Positions 49,371-59,328 are shown, counted from the first letter of the stretch. The stretch is 64,000 nt of DNA from an uncultured Prevotella sp. (GCA_946188165.1 CAMHTW010000006.1:1-64000), one strand, 5' to 3'. Numbers and translations are program-made. The notes: generated by a model from the letters alone, not told the origin.

Positions 49371-51008
49371 TTATTTTGCCTTCTCAAGAGCCAAAGTCTT
49401 AGTGGGCTGGTCGCAAACCTCAGTGGGTCCCCAATACTGGATAGGACCAGGATATACATAAGCTGTCTCACGAGCCCAGCGATCACGTTCCTTGGCAAAT
49501 GCCTTGAAGGGAGCACCATCAAGTTCAACGAGTGCCTTACGGATTACGGGTTTCATCTCACCGGCACGCTTCTCCATGTTCATCATCATCGTGATAGGCA
49601 CACCACCGGCAATCCACTGGTCAGCAGGAGCTGTCGTATTCTTAACGATAGCCATATAACCAGTCTTACCATTGGCAATCAGCTGAGCTGCTGAAGTACC
49701 AAGTGCATAGCAATAGTCTGCATCGAAGTTAGAAGGAGCAGCGCAACGTCCCTCATAACCAAAGAAGTGGTGCTGAGTTCCGAACTTACCAACATACTTG
49801 CCTTCCTTCTTCATCTGCTCGAGCTTCTTGCCAACCATCTCTGACAGCAGTTTCTCGGTCTCAATAAGAGATACCTGTACGTTTCCGTGAGGATCACGGT
49901 CGAGAGCCAGCTGACGAGCCACACCTACGGGCAGGCTGTTGAAAACAGCAAGGTTCTCGGGAGTCAGATGACTCTTGGCGAAGTCAACCTGCTCGTCGCG
50001 ACTAATTGTCTTAGCCTCTGGCAGAGCCAGCACGTCGTTCAACTGAGCAATCAGTTTCTTAATGGCGGGAATAAACTCGATGACACCCTCAGGAATAATA
50101 ACCGTACCGAAGTTGTTGCCATCCTCCGCACGTGCAGCTACAACGTTAGCAATGTAGGTCACGATATCGTCGAGGCTCTGACCCTTAGCCTCTACTTCCT
50201 CAGAAACGAGACAGATATTAGGTTGTGTCTGCAGCGCGCACTCGAGAGCGATGTGGGAAGCTGAGCGACCCATGACCTTGATGAAGTGCCAGTACTTGCG
50301 TGCAGAATTACAGTCACGCTCGATGTTACCAATCAGTTCTGAATAAGTCTTACAAGCGGTATCGAAACCGAAAGAGGTCTCAATCTGCTCGTTCTTCAGG
50401 TCACCGTCGATAGTCTTGGGACAACCAATCACCTGTACACCATAATTCTTAGCGGCATAATACTCAGCCAGCACACAAGCGTTGGTGTTAGAGTCGTCAC
50501 CACCAATAATCACGATAGCCTTGATGTCGAGCTTGCGGATAATCTCGAGACCTTTCTCGAACTGGTCAACCTTCTCCAGCTTTGTACGACCAGAACCAAT
50601 CATATCAAAACCACCAGTGTTACGATATTCATCGATAATTTCCGGAGTCAACTCCATATAATTGTGGTCAACCAAACCACCAGGACCCAGAATGAAACCA
50701 TAGAGACGGTTCTCAGGGTTCAGCTTCTTAATCTGATCGAACAAACCTGTAATCACATTGTGACCACCAGGAGCCTGACCACCAGACAGGATGATACCTA
50801 CGTTCATCTTCTTGGTGTTAGCCTCAGTAGCAGGCTCAAACTCTACGATAGGCATACCGTAGGTGTTTGGGAAAAGTTTTTTGATTTCCTCTTGATCGCC
50901 AACACTCTGGGTAGGCTGACCTTCTTTGATTTTCACTGCGCCCTGAAGAGCCTTAGGCAATTTGGGCTGATAAGCGGCTCTCGCCAACTGCAATGCACTT
51001 TTTTCCAT
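49371..51008 (-). CDS. pfp: Pyrophosphate--fructose 6-phosphate 1-phosphotransferase
   Basis: PPi-dependent phosphofructokinase, a reversible glycolytic step common in anaerobic Bacteroidota. 545 residues (long, plant-beta-like form) from the ATG at 51008; upstream codons overlap the promoter. Motifs: [40 protein letters not shown] (GGDD, the second Asp marking PPi use), CPKTIDGDL (Lys for PPi binding), [15 protein letters not shown] and [12 protein letters not shown]. Promoter at 51054-51086. Confidence 0.95.
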   Translation of the reverse strand: MEKSALQLARAAYQPKLPKALQGAVKIKEGQPTQSVGDQEEIKKLFPNTYGMPIVEFEPATEANTKKMNVGIILSGGQAPGGHNVITGLFDQIKKLNPENRLYGFILGPGGLVDHNYMELTPEIIDEYRNTGGFDMIGSGRTKLEKVDQFEKGLEIIRKLDIKAIVIIGGDDSNTNACVLAEYYAAKNYGVQVIGCPKTIDGDLKNEQIETSFGFDTACKTYSELIGNIERDCNSARKYWHFIKVMGRSASHIALECALQTQPNICLVSEEVEAKGQSLDDIVTYIANVVAARAEDGNNFGTVIIPEGVIEFIPAIKKLIAQLNDVLALPEAKTISRDEQVDFAKSHLTPENLAVFNSLPVGVARQLALDRDPHGNVQVSLIETEKLLSEMVGKKLEQMKKEGKYVGKFGTQHHFFGYEGRCAAPSNFDADYCYALGTSAAQLIANGKTGYMAIVKNTTAPADQWIAGGVPITMMMNMEKRAGEMKPVIRKALVELDGAPFKAFAKERDRWARETAYVYPGPIQYWGPTEVCDQPTKTLALEKAK

Positions 51009-51053
51009 TGTCTTTAATATTATATTTAGATGAATAATTGAAATTTCAGAATG

Positions 51054-51086
51054 CAAAAATACGCTTTTTTTGTGAGAAAACACAAA
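51054..51086 (-). promoter_or_regulatory. pfp promoter
   Basis: TTTG (51086-51083), 21 nt, TATTTTTG (51061-51054) on the minus strand; leader about 40 nt. Confidence 0.78.
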
Positions 51087-51146
51087 GAAATAATGCTTTT
51101 TAAGATTTTTTTTTGATGAAAGTCATTGTATATCGATTTTTTTTAG

Positions 51147-51154
51147 TATCTTTG
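51147..51154 (+). promoter_or_regulatory. -7 element for the small conserved gene
   Basis: TATCTTTG on the plus strand, 43 bp before the ATG at 51197; ATTG at 51125-51128 is a partial -33. This sets the start inside the longer frame that opens at 51113. Confidence 0.6.
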
Positions 51155-51196
51155 ACCTCAAAAGATATCATAATTTATTTTTTGGAGGAAAAAAAT

Positions 51197-51460
51197 ATGG
51201 CAAGTAAAAGACATTTGAAACAAAGTATTAACTTGATTTGCGAAGAGCTTTTCGCTGAATGTGTGGCCGGTTCACTCTATGGTCAGAATCGTGAAAGTGC
51301 AAAGGCACTTATCTTCAGCACCATTAAGATGCGTAACAACTTTGTCCGTCGCATCTCACATCCAGAGCCAGGCATGTCGGCAAAAGTGTACTACAAGGAT
51401 TTGAAGGAGAAATTTACTGCTCAAGCTGGAGAACTGATAGACCAGTTAAACAGTTTCTAA
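51197..51460 (+). CDS. Small conserved Bacteroidota protein, function unknown
   Basis: 87 residues from the ATG at 51197 (MASKRHLKQSINLICEELFA). It is preceded by GGAGGA, one of the few good Shine-Dalgarno sites in the window. No signal or membrane segment; predicted mostly helical, with a conserved-looking core ICEELFAECVAGSLYGQN. I recall similar proteins across Bacteroides and Prevotella but no assigned function. Divergent from pfp and followed 30 bp later by an acyltransferase gene on the same strand. Confidence 0.75.
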   Translation: MASKRHLKQSINLICEELFAECVAGSLYGQNRESAKALIFSTIKMRNNFVRRISHPEPGMSAKVYYKDLKEKFTAQAGELIDQLNSF

Positions 51461-51490
51461 CATAAGGATTCACGAACGACAACATAAACT

Positions 51491-52045
51491 ATGTGGAAAT
51501 CATTCTGCCGATGGCTGCTATACAAACGTATGGGGTGGACAGCTGAGGTAACAGAAGCACACCCCGACAAATGTATTATCTGCCTGGCCCCTCACACCAG
51601 CAACTGGGATTTTCTTATTGGCCAGCTTTATAGTAAAAGTACAGGTTTGAAGAGCAACTTCCTGATGAAGAAGGAGTGGTTCTTTTGGCCGCTTGGTCCT
51701 ATTTTCCGTCGTATGGGCGGTATTCCTGTTTGGCGTTCCAAACACACCAGCATGACGGATAATCTGGCTGAGACAGCCCAGAGACTACCCGTCTTCCAAT
51801 TGTGCATTACGCCCGAAGGTACACGCAAGCTGAATCCTGAGTGGAAACGCGGTTTCTACTATATCGCCCAGAAAGCTGGAATACCTATCCTACTCTATGG
51901 TGTCGATTATGAAAAGAAATTGATTCGTTGCACCAAAACAATTGTACCTAATGGCGACATCGACAGTCAGATGCGTGAAATCAAAGCATATTTCAAGAAC
52001 TTCAAGGGGCGCTATCCTGAGAACTTTACTATAGGGGAGGAATAA
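51491..52045 (+). CDS. PlsC-like 1-acylglycerol-3-phosphate acyltransferase family protein
   Basis: Small membrane-associated acyltransferase, probably for phospholipid or other acyl transfer. 184 residues. The catalytic HX4D motif is PHTSNWDFLIG; the second block is TPEGTRKLNPEWKRGFYYIAQKAGIPILLYGVDY (EGTR). This short version lacks a long N-terminal membrane helix; similar minimal forms are common in Bacteroidota. Followed by the amidase gene after 4 bp. Exact substrate unknown. Confidence 0.85.
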   Translation: MWKSFCRWLLYKRMGWTAEVTEAHPDKCIICLAPHTSNWDFLIGQLYSKSTGLKSNFLMKKEWFFWPLGPIFRRMGGIPVWRSKHTSMTDNLAETAQRLPVFQLCITPEGTRKLNPEWKRGFYYIAQKAGIPILLYGVDYEKKLIRCTKTIVPNGDIDSQMREIKAYFKNFKGRYPENFTIGEE

Positions 52046-52049
52046 TACC

Positions 52050-54938
52050 ATGTATAAAATTCTATTGTATCTGCTTTTATTATCAGCCCCAACTATCTGT
52101 TTCGGACAGTCAGCCAAAGACGAAGCAAAGATGGCCGACCGCCTGAAACAGTTTTTTTCTACCTATAAACCCAAAGACTTGCGACTGTCTCGACAGTACC
52201 GTATGCAGAGCTATCAGGTGGACGATAACGAGAAAACGCTTACTATCAATACCGACGAATGGTTCGCCATGCAAGCGTTAACGCCCGAGATTACTGAGAA
52301 CATTTATAAAAAGATTAAGAGCGAACTGCCAAAGCCATATAATAAATATAAGGTAAGTATCGTCGTTAATGGTATGACCATTGAAGAACTGATTCCCAAT
52401 CGTCTCACGAAGAATGCCGACAAGTCACGCCTTTGGGGAAACATCGAATACGACGGCGAACCTTGGGTAAAGAATATATCTACCCCATTCCATCCGACTC
52501 ACGGACTGCAAAACCGTCATCTCTCCTTGTGGGCCAGTCATGGACGTTACTACGACCAGAAGACATCACAGTGGCGCTGGCAACGTCCGAAACTGTTTGC
52601 TACCACCGAAGACCTGTTTACACAAACTATTGTTGTTCCCTACCTCATTCCTATGCTAGAACGAGCCGGAGCCATCGTCTTCACACCACGTGAACGTGAC
52701 TGGCAGACCGAAGAGGTTATTGTCGACAATGACGGTTCAAAGAGCAATTATATCGAGGTTACTGCTCATGGTAAGTGGCAGACAACACCACAGCCAGGCT
52801 TCATGATGCACGAAGGGCATTATCAGGATAACGAAAATCCCTTTGAGGCAGGTACAGCCCGTATGGCTAACACCACAAGCAGCAACAAGCGTTACTCCGT
52901 TGCTACCTATCAGCCCCGTTTCCAAAAAGCTGGTCGCTATGCTGTTTACGTCAGCTACCAGTCACTTCCCAATAGTGTCAACGATGCTCTATATACCGTT
53001 TGGCATAAAGGTGAACGCACGCAGTTCCGCGTCAACCAACAGATGGGTGGTGGCACATGGGTATATCTGGGCACCTTTGAGTTTGATGCCGGTTACAGTG
53101 AGTTTAACCGTGTCACGCTGACCAATCAAAGCAAGCACAATGGTGTAGTGACTACTGATGCCGTCCGCTTCGGTGGCGGTATGGGTAATATCGAGCGCTT
53201 TGGCGAAATCAGCGGTATGCCACGAGCCATTGAGGGAGCACGCTACTATGCACAATGGGCTGGTATGCCCTACTCCGTCTATAGTGGACGACAGGGTACT
53301 GATGACTATGCCGATGATATCAATGTCCGTTCGTTTATGACCAACTACATAGGCGGTGGCTCATGCTATTTGCCGACACTTGAAGGTCTGAAGGTTCCCA
53401 TCGAGCTCTCTTTAGGCATCCACAGCGACGCAGGCTATTTCAAAAATGGAAAGGATGTATGGGGCTCACTGTCCATCTGTACCACCAACCATCATGAAGG
53501 AAAATTGAATTCAGGTATCTCGCGTATGGCATCGCGCGACCTTGCCGATGCTTTGCTCAATAACGAGGTAGCCGACCTGAAATATAAATATGGCGATTGG
53601 GTACGTCGCGACCTGTACGACCGCAACTATTCGGAGTCGCGTGTTCCTGAGGTGCCCAGCGCTATCCTTGAGACTTTGTCACACCAGAGTTTCCCCGATT
53701 TACGCTATGGGCTGGATCCTAACTTCCGGTTCACGCTGGCCCGCTCTATCTACAAGACGCTGCTTCGCTATGTCAACGACCAGCACGGGACATCGTATGT
53801 AGTGGCTCCGCTGGCACCCGACAATTTCCGCATTGAATTCAAGAACAAAAACGAGATACAGCTCAGTTGGAATGCCGTCAACGACCCTCAAGAACCAACA
53901 TCGAAACCTACAGGTTATCTGCTTTATACTGCTGTGGGCGATGCAGATTTCGACAACGGCACCCATGTCAAGAAGACTTCATACGAGTTGAAACTCGAAC
54001 CTGGTCAGACCTATCATTTCCGTGTTGCTGCCGTCAATCGTGGCGGCGAGAGTTTCTGCACAGAGGTACTCTCTGCTTGTTACCAGCCTGGAGCCACCAA
54101 GACAGTAATGATTGTCAATGGTTTCAATCGCGTCTCGTCGCCAGCCATTCGCAACAATGAGTTGGAGCAAGGTTTCGACCTCGACGAAGACCCTGGCATT
54201 ACTTATGGTCCTACATTCGGATGGGTGGGTCGCCAGATTAATTTCGATATTTCGCAGATAGGAAATGAAAACGGAGGCTTAGGCTATAGTGGCGAAGATC
54301 TGCAAGGGCAGTTGATTGCTGGTAATGACTTCAATTACGTTCGCACGCATGCTGATGCTATTGCCTCTGCCCAAAAGTATAATATTGTAAGCTGTTCCAA
54401 CGAAGCTGTCGAGACGGGTAAGGTCAACCTCTCGCGCTATGATGCTGTCGACTTGCTGCTGGGACTCGAGCGCAACGACGGACACAGTCTGAACTACTAT
54501 AAGAGCTTCACGTCTCTCCTACAAAATGCACTGCAGAAATACAGTCAGAATGGTGGTGCCCTCTTGGTAAGCGGTGCCTATGTGGGCAGCGACATGACGG
54601 CTGATACTGAACAGCAGTTCCTATCCAGTGTTTTGAAGTGTCGCTATGCTGGTCGTTCGCTGGCAGGTTCTAGCACAGTAAATGGTCTTGGGATTAAGCT
54701 CGACTATTGGAACACGCTTAACGCCACACACTATGCTGCCACTTCTGTCGATATTCTGCAACCTGTCAAGCCAGCCTTCACAGCTATGCAGTATGCCGAC
54801 GGACAGGATGCTGCTATTGCTTATAAGCAAGGACGTGAAAGTGTGTTCGTGATGGGCTTCCCCTTTGAGTGCATCAAGGACCGCCAAAAGCGTATATCTA
54901 TCATGCAAGGAATATTAAACTATTTGCTAAATAATTAA
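52050..54938 (+). CDS. Exported golvesin-domain protein with a split N-acetylmuramoyl-L-alanine amidase fold
   Basis: 962 residues, signal peptide MYKILLYLLLLSAPTICFGQ. Relatives are often labelled xanthan lyase, but an amidase_3-like zinc hydrolase seems to be present in two halves: H164 (LSLWASHG) and E187 (TTEDLFTQTIVVPYLIPMLERAGAIVFTPRERD), then after an insert H458 (LGIHSDAG) and E541 (VPSAILETLSHQ). The insert, about 222-375, is a golvesin/carbohydrate-binding-like domain (VIVDNDGSKSNYIEV, YQPRFQKAGRYAVYVSYQ, VTTDAVRFGGGMG). A fibronectin type III domain follows (about 590-680), then a C-terminal domain of unknown role. Likely cell-wall or polysaccharide acting; the amidase reading is mine. 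Confidence 0.72.
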   Translation: MYKILLYLLLLSAPTICFGQSAKDEAKMADRLKQFFSTYKPKDLRLSRQYRMQSYQVDDNEKTLTINTDEWFAMQALTPEITENIYKKIKSELPKPYNKYKVSIVVNGMTIEELIPNRLTKNADKSRLWGNIEYDGEPWVKNISTPFHPTHGLQNRHLSLWASHGRYYDQKTSQWRWQRPKLFATTEDLFTQTIVVPYLIPMLERAGAIVFTPRERDWQTEEVIVDNDGSKSNYIEVTAHGKWQTTPQPGFMMHEGHYQDNENPFEAGTARMANTTSSNKRYSVATYQPRFQKAGRYAVYVSYQSLPNSVNDALYTVWHKGERTQFRVNQQMGGGTWVYLGTFEFDAGYSEFNRVTLTNQSKHNGVVTTDAVRFGGGMGNIERFGEISGMPRAIEGARYYAQWAGMPYSVYSGRQGTDDYADDINVRSFMTNYIGGGSCYLPTLEGLKVPIELSLGIHSDAGYFKNGKDVWGSLSICTTNHHEGKLNSGISRMASRDLADALLNNEVADLKYKYGDWVRRDLYDRNYSESRVPEVPSAILETLSHQSFPDLRYGLDPNFRFTLARSIYKTLLRYVNDQHGTSYVVAPLAPDNFRIEFKNKNEIQLSWNAVNDPQEPTSKPTGYLLYTAVGDADFDNGTHVKKTSYELKLEPGQTYHFRVAAVNRGGESFCTEVLSACYQPGATKTVMIVNGFNRVSSPAIRNNELEQGFDLDEDPGITYGPTFGWVGRQINFDISQIGNENGGLGYSGEDLQGQLIAGNDFNYVRTHADAIASAQKYNIVSCSNEAVETGKVNLSRYDAVDLLLGLERNDGHSLNYYKSFTSLLQNALQKYSQNGGALLVSGAYVGSDMTADTEQQFLSSVLKCRYAGRSLAGSSTVNGLGIKLDYWNTLNATHYAATSVDILQPVKPAFTAMQYADGQDAAIAYKQGRESVFVMGFPFECIKDRQKRISIMQGILNYLLNN

Positions 54939-54949
54939 ACCAACAAACT

Positions 54950-55297
54950 ATGTACAAAATTCAAACAAACTCATCAGGTACAAGAAGTATCGAAATCAGC
55001 GAAGAACATCTGCAGACGATTGAAGACTATCAGTTGTTCCGTGACCTTATTGACTCTAACGGCTATGTCGATGAACAAGTACTCGACAAGCTGAAGTTCA
55101 ATATCCGTTCGATGCTCGAGTCCGATGCTGGAAAGGACAAGCGACTGCTCGACCTTTGTCTCGACGTGATATATCACAGCAACATGAAGGCTTTTGGTTT
55201 GCAACAGCTCGTACTGCTCTTTATCAATTGGAAGAATCAGGGCAACGGCGAATTGGGTATGACTAAACGTGCCATACAAGGAACTCCTTTTAATTAA
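54950..55297 (+). CDS. Hypothetical small acidic protein
   Basis: 115 residues, no recognised domain, signal or membrane segment. Mostly helical in appearance; N-terminus MYKIQTNSSGTRSIEISEEH, middle LIDSNGYVDEQVLDKLKFNI, C-terminus GMTKRAIQGTPFN. Starts 11 bp after the amidase stop and is followed by a short stutter spacer and ygiQ, so it is probably part of that transcript. I do not recognise a function. Confidence 0.65.
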   Translation: MYKIQTNSSGTRSIEISEEHLQTIEDYQLFRDLIDSNGYVDEQVLDKLKFNIRSMLESDAGKDKRLLDLCLDVIYHSNMKAFGLQQLVLLFINWKNQGNGELGMTKRAIQGTPFN

Positions 55298-55334
55298 GAA
55301 TTAAGAATTAATTGGTAAGAAATAAGAAGTAAGA
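55298..55334 (+). repeat. AATTAAGAATTAAG stutter spacer
   Basis: Tandem AATTAAG words followed by AAGAAATAAGAAGTAAG up to the ygiQ start. Confidence 0.6.
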
Positions 55335-57155
55335 ATGGATTATAGGCTGACTGATTTTCTCCCCACGACAAAGAAAGAGATGGAACTACGCGGTTGGGAC
55401 GAGGTGGATATCATCCTCTTCTCAGCCGATGCTTATGTTGACCATCCTTCCTTTGCCAATGCTGTCATCGGACGCACACTCGAGGCAGCAGGCTATCGTG
55501 TGGCTATTGTCCCTCAGCCTGACTGGCATGGCGACTTCCGCGACTTCAAGAAGTTGGGGCGTCCACGTTTGTATTTTGCCATCTCTCCAGGCAATATGGA
55601 CTCGATGGTCAACAAGTACACCGCTAATCGTCGTTTGCGTTCAGAAGATGCTTATAGTCCTGATGGCCGTCACGGCCTTCGTCCTGACTATCCGTCAGTT
55701 GTCTATTCCCAGATTTTACGCCAACTCTATCCTGATGTGCCTATCGTCTTAGGTGGTATCGAGGCTTCCTTGCGCCGACTTACCCATTACGACTATTGGC
55801 AGGATAAACTGCGGCCTTGTATCCTTTGCGATGCACCTGCCGACATCCTTGTTTATGGCATGGGCGAGAAGCCGATGGTCGAGCTGTCACGCCGTCTTGC
55901 AGACGGACTTCCCATCAGCGTCTGTCGCGACATACCCCAGACGGTTTATATTGCCAATGATGTGACACCTCTGGAGAGTGATATTGTGCTGCATAGCCAT
56001 GAGGAGTGTCTGCACGACAAGCGCTCACAGGCTGAAAATTTCCGCCATATCGAGGAACAGTCGAACATGATGCATGCCCAACGTCTGTTACAAAAAGTGG
56101 GTAACAGTTATGTTGTGGTCAATCCTCCCTATCCTCCCATGACTACTGAGGAACTGGATGCTTCGTTCGACCTTCCTTACACGCGCGTACCTCATATCAA
56201 ATATAAAGACAAGCGCATTCCTGCTTACGATATGATCAAATTCTCCGTCAATATCCATCGTGGCTGTTTTGGCGGTTGTGCCTTCTGCACCATCTCTGCC
56301 CATCAGGGCAAGTTTATTGCCTGTCGGTCCAAGGAGAGCATTCTGCGCGAGGTGAAACAAGTCATTCAGATGGACGGCTTCAAGGGCTATCTCTCTGATT
56401 TAGGTGGTCCATCAGCTAACATGTACGGTATGCATGGACGCAACCTCAATGCCTGCGAAAAATGTAAGCGTCCCTCGTGCATCAATCCCCAGATTTGTCC
56501 TAACCTGAATACTGACCACTCGAAACTGCTTGAAATCTACCGTGCTGTCGATGCATTACCAGGTATCAAGAAAAGTTTCATTGGCAGTGGTGTACGTTAC
56601 GACTTGCTACTGTATCACAGTAAGGACGAGAAGTCGAATAAGGCTGCAATGGAATATACCCGCGAACTTATCAAGAACCATGTCAGCGGACGTCTGAAGG
56701 TAGCGCCCGAACATACTTCCGACCATGTGCTCAGACTCATGCGCAAGCCTTCGTTCAAACAATTCTACGAGTTCAAGCGCATCTTTGACCGCATCAATCG
56801 CGAGGAGGGACTGAACCAACAAATCATCCCCTACTTCATCTCCAGCCATCCTGGTTGTCGCGAGAGTGATATGGCTGAGTTAGCGCGACTGACACGCCAG
56901 ATGGGTTACAAGCTCGAACAGGTGCAAGACTTCACGCCAACGCCCATGACGGTGTCCACCGAAATGTTCTATACAGGCTATGACCCCTACACGCTCGAGC
57001 CTGTCTATGCTGCCCATACACAGGACGAGAAACTGGCTCAGCGTGAGTATTTCTTCTGGTATAAAAACAAACCCACTCATGGAGATTATCGAACAAAACC
57101 TCGTCGCGAAGAATCCAAAGATGAAAAGCGAGGACGGAATCGTCGTCACAAATGA
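55335..57155 (+). CDS. ygiQ: YgiQ family radical SAM protein
   Basis: Radical SAM enzyme of the UPF0313/YgiQ family; substrate unknown. 606 residues. N-terminal domain (LPTTKKEMELRGWDEVDIILFSADAYVDHPSFANAVIGR), B12-binding-like region, then radical SAM Cys motif HRGCFGGCAFCTISAHQGK near residue 311 and extra Cys (CEKCKRPSCINPQICPNL). The C-terminal tail is basic (KPRREESKDEKRGRNRR). The following gene starts 77 bp inside this one in another frame, which is a large overlap. Confidence 0.92.
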   Translation: MDYRLTDFLPTTKKEMELRGWDEVDIILFSADAYVDHPSFANAVIGRTLEAAGYRVAIVPQPDWHGDFRDFKKLGRPRLYFAISPGNMDSMVNKYTANRRLRSEDAYSPDGRHGLRPDYPSVVYSQILRQLYPDVPIVLGGIEASLRRLTHYDYWQDKLRPCILCDAPADILVYGMGEKPMVELSRRLADGLPISVCRDIPQTVYIANDVTPLESDIVLHSHEECLHDKRSQAENFRHIEEQSNMMHAQRLLQKVGNSYVVVNPPYPPMTTEELDASFDLPYTRVPHIKYKDKRIPAYDMIKFSVNIHRGCFGGCAFCTISAHQGKFIACRSKESILREVKQVIQMDGFKGYLSDLGGPSANMYGMHGRNLNACEKCKRPSCINPQICPNLNTDHSKLLEIYRAVDALPGIKKSFIGSGVRYDLLLYHSKDEKSNKAAMEYTRELIKNHVSGRLKVAPEHTSDHVLRLMRKPSFKQFYEFKRIFDRINREEGLNQQIIPYFISSHPGCRESDMAELARLTRQMGYKLEQVQDFTPTPMTVSTEMFYTGYDPYTLEPVYAAHTQDEKLAQREYFFWYKNKPTHGDYRTKPRREESKDEKRGRNRRHK

Positions 57156-57921
57156 TTTCATTGCCGTCATCGATGGATCTACCTCCAAGTCTCAGTATCG
57201 TCACAGCCTCTTTCGCAGCAATGGTCGCTATGCCATGCAACTGGTCGGTCGCTATATCCGTCGCATGCCTAAAAACACTACCTGTGAGGCTTTTCTTCGT
57301 GGTGTTACGGCATATATTCGCAAGCATTATAAAAAAGCGATGCTATCCCGTATGGCCGAACATCCTGAGGATCGCTTGACCTGTTCCGTAGTAGTATTCA
57401 GTCGTCTGTGTCGCGAAATATGGATGATTGGCGACTGCCATGCTATGGTTTTGCCCCTTACATCTGACCTCTTACCTCTTACTTCTCACCTCTACTACGA
57501 CAATCCCAAACCTTACGAAGCAGAGCTGGCTGCCATGCGCGCCGAAGAAGCTAAGCGTCAGTTGTCAGACGGAAAAACCATCAATGACATTTGTCGCAAC
57601 GACACGGCCCGTCCTGTCATTATTCCCCGCATGATTGAAACCATGCGCAATCAGAATATTACCTATAGCGTGGTCGATGGTTTTCCGATTCCTCGTCAAC
57701 ATGTTCTTGTTATCCCACTCGACTTCCGTCCTTATGAGATTGTCATGGCTTCCGATGGCTACCCTTTCCTCTATCCATCACTTGAAGAAAGCGAGGAGGC
57801 CCTGCAACACCAGCGTCAGAATGACCCGCTTAACATCGGACCGCATTTTCAAGCCACTAAGGCTTTCCATCCAGACAACAATTCCTTCGATGACCGCACT
57901 TACATCCGCTTCCGCGTGTAA
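57079..57921 (+). CDS. PP2C-like conserved protein, function unknown
   Basis: Resembles protein phosphatase 2C-type domains: SEDGIVVTNDFIAVIDGSTS near the N-terminus, WMIGDCHAMV (GDC in place of GDS), and EIVMASDGYPFLYPSL near the end. About 280 residues from the ATG at 57079, which overlaps the ygiQ 3' end by 77 bp; the ATG at 57121 is an alternative. A loop, LPLTSDLLPLTSHLYY, is encoded by stutter DNA. A role in phosphate removal from a protein is possible but the catalytic Asp set cannot be confirmed by eye. Confidence 0.65.
   Translation: MEIIEQNLVAKNPKMKSEDGIVVTNDFIAVIDGSTSKSQYRHSLFRSNGRYAMQLVGRYIRRMPKNTTCEAFLRGVTAYIRKHYKKAMLSRMAEHPEDRLTCSVVVFSRLCREIWMIGDCHAMVLPLTSDLLPLTSHLYYDNPKPYEAELAAMRAEEAKRQLSDGKTINDICRNDTARPVIIPRMIETMRNQNITYSVVDGFPIPRQHVLVIPLDFRPYEIVMASDGYPFLYPSLEESEEALQHQRQNDPLNIGPHFQATKAFHPDNNSFDDRTYIRFRV
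57453..57495 (+). repeat. TTACCTCTTACTTCTCACC stutter in the PP2C-like gene
   Basis: CTTACATCTGACC, TCTTACCTCTT and ACTTCTCACCTCT repeats encode LPLTSDLLPLTSHL in frame, identical in style to intergenic spacers. Confidence 0.75.
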
Positions 57922-57988
57922 CAATCAACGGTTCGCGGTTCACGATTGATGGTTCATTGTGAATGGCTCACGGTTCATGGTGAATGGT
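57922..57988. repeat. GGTTCACGGTTCATGG stutter spacer
   Basis: Successive GGTTCRC/GGTTCATnGTGAATGG words fill the gap between the convergent PP2C-like and yihY genes; GAATGGCTCACGG and GAATGGTTC are near copies. No terminator hairpin stands out. Confidence 0.65.
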
Positions 57989-59296
57989 TCAAAGGTCTTG
58001 TAGCTTGATGTCCCTGGCACCTCGCAGATACTCACTGCGCAGTTCTATTGCTTTAGTCCATTCACCCTTGAACAACTCGCTCACATCAAGGTCAATCTTC
58101 CAGTGTCCTTTAGACTCCAGTCTGTCCACCAGAATGCCGTAAGTCAGATTGCTGATGTCTTCGGCAGGCATAAAGCGCGACGTCTCGCCCTTCTCGTCAC
58201 CACTAATTTCTATCAGCAACTTGGCATCAATCAGTTCGTATAACAAATCGTTCACAATACGGATAGGAATATTCGTCAGTCGACGCAGTTCATAGGCACT
58301 ATATGCACGCTGTCCGTTGGAAAAGCGCTGGCATATCTTGCTCATCAGCAGCGCTGACATCAGCAATTTGTAGCGATGACTAATCTCGCCCGTGTTTGCA
58401 TCGTAGTCATAGTAGTCCAAGTTCTGATTCGTGTAGCACAACTCAGCACCAAACAGACAGATAGTCCACGATATCTGCACCCACAGCATGAACAATGGCA
58501 AGGCGGCAAACGAACCGTAGATGGCGTTATAGCTTGACAGGAACATCTGCGAATGGATGTAGAATATCTGCAGTCCCTGCATGGCAATACCTGCCAAAAT
58601 GCCAGGCACCAGTGCACTCTTCAGTCTTACCCGCGTGTTAGGCATAAAGATGTATAGCGCAATAAACATGCCCGACATCAGCACGTAAGGCAACAGGTCT
58701 ATCAACCATCTTACAAAGGGACCTAACAACAGGAAATTGGGTAGCGAGTTGGCCACTGTTGCCATAAAAATCGAGATACCTGACGTCAGCACGATGATGA
58801 TGGGAAACAAGAAGAACATGGCCAAATAGTCGGTAAATGTGCGGAAAATGCTCCTTGGTTTCTTTACCTGCCATATCTCGTTGAAGGCATCCTCCACATT
58901 GCTTACCAGCATGAGCACCGTGTAAAGCATGAACACCAAGCCGACACCCAGGAACACACCACTCTGCGTGTGCACCAGATAACTGTTTACGAAGCCGATA
59001 ATGATGTCGGCAGCCTGAGGTTGCGACTGGAAGGCATCCCTAAACCACACCTCGATATACTTGTTGTAGCCAAAGCCGCGCGCAATGGCAAACACCACCG
59101 CCATAATTGGCACGATGGCCAGCAACATGCTATACGTCAACGCTGATGCTTTCTGCATAACACGCTTCGCGGTAAAGAATCTGATAGCCAGCAGCAACTT
59201 CTTCAGCACCTCTAACAACAGATATTTTACTGGCGACACCTCGTCAGGACCTATACGCCAGATGTCCTTTTGCAAAAATTGAATCAGCTGTTTCAT
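57989..59296 (-). CDS. YihY/BrkB family inner-membrane protein
   Basis: Integral membrane protein of the YihY/virulence factor BrkB family; function unsettled (once called RNase BN). 435 residues with six hydrophobic segments and motifs ALTYSMLLAIVPIMAVVFAIARGFG, LVHTQSGVFLGVGLVFMLYTVLMLVSNVEDAFNEIWQV, LPYVLMSGMFIALYIFMPNTRVR and YGSFAALPLFMLWVQISWTICLFGAELCY. A C-terminal cytoplasmic winged-helix-like region (from about 310) is longer than in E. coli. Located immediately downstream of rnpB on the same strand. Confidence 0.85.
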   Translation of the reverse strand: MKQLIQFLQKDIWRIGPDEVSPVKYLLLEVLKKLLLAIRFFTAKRVMQKASALTYSMLLAIVPIMAVVFAIARGFGYNKYIEVWFRDAFQSQPQAADIIIGFVNSYLVHTQSGVFLGVGLVFMLYTVLMLVSNVEDAFNEIWQVKKPRSIFRTFTDYLAMFFLFPIIIVLTSGISIFMATVANSLPNFLLLGPFVRWLIDLLPYVLMSGMFIALYIFMPNTRVRLKSALVPGILAGIAMQGLQIFYIHSQMFLSSYNAIYGSFAALPLFMLWVQISWTICLFGAELCYTNQNLDYYDYDANTGEISHRYKLLMSALLMSKICQRFSNGQRAYSAYELRRLTNIPIRIVNDLLYELIDAKLLIEISGDEKGETSRFMPAEDISNLTYGILVDRLESKGHWKIDLDVSELFKGEWTKAIELRSEYLRGARDIKLQDL

Positions 59297-59328
59297 GCAC
59301 TATTTAATAACTCACTCTACACTAAAAA

